Of a stretch of 8,963 nucleotides of DNA, positions 7,437-8,963 are shown piece after piece. This stretch comes from Sphingomonadaceae bacterium (GTDB lineage Bacteria; Pseudomonadota; Alphaproteobacteria; Sphingomonadales; Sphingomonadaceae), in NCBI GenBank assembly GCA_013821585.1, contig JACDGO010000053.1, positions 499-9,461 of the forward strand, in the 5' to 3' direction. The position numbers and the translations under genes were made by a program. A model generated the notes under the pieces. The model was not told the origin of the DNA. It saw only the letters and a list, made by a program, of their open reading frames with translations, and made no database searches. Position 1 is the first letter of the stretch, and every line of letters begins with the position of its first letter.

Positions 7437-8348
7437 TCAGCCGTCGAGCGGCATTGCCCAGGTTTCGCCCTGCTCGGGCTTGCCGAACTCGTCGTGCACC
7501 TCGACCGAGCGGATGCGAAAGCCGAGCGCGTCGTAGATGCGCCGCGCGCTCGTCAGGACCGTGTGCGTCCACAGCACGATCTCGCGATAGCCCGCTTCGC
7601 GCGCCAGCTCGATGCAGCGATTGACCATCGCCTCGCCGATGCCCCGCCCGCGCGCCCACGGCTCGACGTAGAGCAGCCGAAGCCGCGCGACATTGTCGCC
7701 CGCGTCGACGAGGAACACCGATCCCGCCATCGCGCCGCCTATCTCCGCGATCCAGCATTGCTCGCGGCCGGACCGGAAATCGCGCAGGAAACGCGCGGTG
7801 ACTTCGCCGATCAGCGCCTCCATTCCGGTCCCCCAGCCGTAACCCTCGTCGTAGAGCATCGATTGGCGCGCGGTGATCAGACCCATGTCGCCGGTGCGGA
7901 AAGGTCGAATCGCATAGTCCGCGCTTCGCCCGCCGCCGAGCATCGTCCGCGCGAGATCGAGCGCGGCGGTGAGCGCGGCGCGGTCGGCGTCGAGCATGTG
8001 AGCGAGGCTCGCCTCGACCGCCGCGAGCGTTCGCGCATCGAGCGCGGCGAACGCCGCCCGCCCGGCGTCGCCGACAATGACCGGCCGCTCGCGCGCGTCC
8101 TTCCCGCGCCCGCGTGTGATCCATCCGCGCGTTTCGAAGCGGCGCACGATGCGGCTGAGATAGCCTGCGTCGAGCCCAAGGTCGGCCCGGATCGACGCGG
8201 CGAGCGGCGCGGCCCGGTTGACCAGCTCATAAAGGACACGCGCCTCGACAAGCGTCAGATCGCTGCCGAGATAGTTGCGATCGAGCGCGCCTGCGAAGCG
8301 CGTATGGAAACGGTTGAAGGCGCGTAGCGCGACGACGGCATCGGCCAT
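7437..8348 (-). CDS. Fused MarR-type regulator and GNAT N-acetyltransferase
   Basis: This encodes 303 residues in two domains. Residues 1 to about 138 form a MarR-like winged helix: LTLVEARVLYELV (31-43), recognition-helix region LDAGYLSRIVRRFETRGWI (59-77), and a charged wing RGKDARERPV (81-90). Residues about 144-303 form a GNAT acetyltransferase: RLRLLYVEP (222-230) is the core strand, RGRGIG (233-238) the acetyl-CoA pyrophosphate loop, and EIVLWTH with SARRIYDALGF (267-277) the C-terminal half. Fused proteins of this kind are known; they are thought to couple DNA binding to acetylation of a small molecule or protein, but targets are mostly unknown. The ATG at 8348 has no good ribosome site, so coupling to queA (31 bases upstream) is plausible. 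It is an odd partner for queA and tgt, as nothing ties it to tRNA modification. A GTTGTCAAC palindrome overlaps the queA stop just upstream and might be its operator. Confidence 0.9.
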   Translation of the reverse strand: MADAVVALRAFNRFHTRFAGALDRNYLGSDLTLVEARVLYELVNRAAPLAASIRADLGLDAGYLSRIVRRFETRGWITRGRGKDARERPVIVGDAGRAAFAALDARTLAAVEASLAHMLDADRAALTAALDLARTMLGGGRSADYAIRPFRTGDMGLITARQSMLYDEGYGWGTGMEALIGEVTARFLRDFRSGREQCWIAEIGGAMAGSVFLVDAGDNVARLRLLYVEPWARGRGIGEAMVNRCIELAREAGYREIVLWTHTVLTSARRIYDALGFRIRSVEVHDEFGKPEQGETWAMPLDG

Positions 8349-8375
8349 GGCGAGGGTTTCGCGTCAATAGCTGCC

Positions 8376-8384
8376 GTTGTCAAC
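8376..8384. promoter_or_regulatory. Short palindrome GTTGTCAAC, candidate MarR site
   Basis: GTTG and CAAC arms flank a single central base, spanning the queA stop codon, 28 to 36 bases upstream of the MarR-GNAT start. On the minus strand it contains TTGACA, a perfect -35 hexamer, and a second TTGAC follows 16 bases later, but no -10 sits at the right distance. It could allow separate, autoregulated transcription of the MarR-GNAT gene. The site is short and could be chance. Confidence 0.25.
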
Positions 8385-8963
8385 TGTCTGGCAGCAGCAG
8401 GCTCGCGTCGCCATAGCTGTAGAAGCGATAGCCCGCGCGGATCGCGTGGGCATAAGCCGCTTGCATCCGCTCGCGTCCCATCAGCGCAGAAACGAGCATG
8501 AACAGCGTCGAGCGCGGCAGGTGGAAATTGGTGATCAGGCCGTCGATCGCTCGGAAATTGTAGCCAGGCGTGATGAAGATCGCGGTGTCGCCCTCGAACG
8601 GCGCGATCGCCCCGTCTTCGTTCGCGGCGCTCTCGATAAGGCGCAGCGATGTCGTGCCGACCGCGATCAGACGTCCTCCGCCTTTCCGGACCGCGTTCAA
8701 CCGCGCGGCGGTCGCGCCCTCGATCCGTCCCCATTCGGCGTGCATCGCGTGATCCGCCGTGTCGTCGGCCTTGACCGGGAGGAAGGTGCCCGCGCCGACG
8801 TGGAGCGTCAGCATCTCGTGGCCGATCCCGGCGTCGGTCAGGCGCGCCATCAGTCCCGGCGTGAAGTGCAGCGCGGCGGTCGGCGCGGCGACCGCGCCCG
8901 CTTCACGCGCGAACATCGTCTGATAGTCGTCGGCGTCGCGCGCGTCGGCCGCGCGGCGGTTGG
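8380..8963 (-). CDS. queA: S-adenosylmethionine:tRNA ribosyltransferase-isomerase, 5' end outside the window
   Basis: The C-terminal 193 residues are present; the frame runs open to the window edge, and the full protein is usually about 340-360 residues. QueA transfers and isomerises the ribose of S-adenosylmethionine onto preQ1 in tRNA, making epoxyqueuosine, the step after Tgt. Family motifs in order are [69 protein letters not shown] and [16 protein letters not shown]. The sequence reads cleanly to TGA at 8380 with no damage. It is the first visible gene of the minus-strand operon with the MarR-GNAT gene, tgt and the 36-residue peptide. Any promoter or preQ1 riboswitch would lie beyond the right edge. 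Confidence 0.95.
   Translation of the reverse strand, partial: NRRAADARDADDYQTMFAREAGAVAAPTAALHFTPGLMARLTDAGIGHEMLTLHVGAGTFLPVKADDTADHAMHAEWGRIEGATAARLNAVRKGGGRLIAVGTTSLRLIESAANEDGAIAPFEGDTAIFITPGYNFRAIDGLITNFHLPRSTLFMLVSALMGRERMQAAYAHAIRAGYRFYSYGDASLLLPDS

Overview
This 8963-base window is GC-rich, tightly packed bacterial chromosome. The gene content points to an alphaproteobacterium of the Sphingomonadales: a SapC-family protein, a RhlE-like DEAD-box helicase with an Ala/Pro/Arg-rich tail, a fused MarR-GNAT protein, a tRNA-guanine transglycosylase of the Zymomonas type, and several small exported or membrane proteins of the kind found in sphingomonads. This assignment comes from recognising protein families by eye, not from a search.

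Left part (1-2337, minus strand): a D-2-hydroxyglutarate/D-lactate dehydrogenase-type FAD oxidoreductase is followed 47 bases later by sapC, probably in one transcript. A divergent gap of only 35 bases separates this pair from a plus-strand run (2373-4890): a predicted exported four-cysteine protein of unknown function, the DEAD-box RNA helicase, and a second predicted exported protein of unknown function 23 bases after the helicase. That run ends against a minus-strand gene for a 100-residue, three-helix membrane protein. The two stop codons abut in one palindromic TGATCA.

Middle part (5194-6182) is the accessory-looking section. It holds a degraded SAM-dependent methyltransferase gene with two one-base frameshifts, a 163-bp element with perfect 20-bp terminal inverted repeats (MITE-like or a deleted insertion sequence), and a 16-bp perfect palindrome. 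Base composition is visibly lower in GC than in the flanks.

Right part (6183-8963, minus strand) is a queuosine tRNA-modification operon read right to left: queA (5' end outside the window), a fused MarR regulator/GNAT acetyltransferase, tgt, and a 36-residue single-helix membrane peptide whose ATG overlaps the tgt stop codon. Tgt inserts preQ1 into tRNA and QueA converts it to epoxyqueuosine. The most striking observation is that this Tgt keeps its catalytic aspartates but has lost all three cysteines of the family's structural zinc site, together with about three residues of the zinc loop.

No tRNA, rRNA, CRISPR array, intact transposase or phage gene was seen. The window contains no clear new multi-gene system. 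The best leads are the zinc-site-less Tgt, its coupled micro-protein, the MarR-GNAT gene inside the queuosine operon, and the MITE-like element next to the broken methyltransferase.
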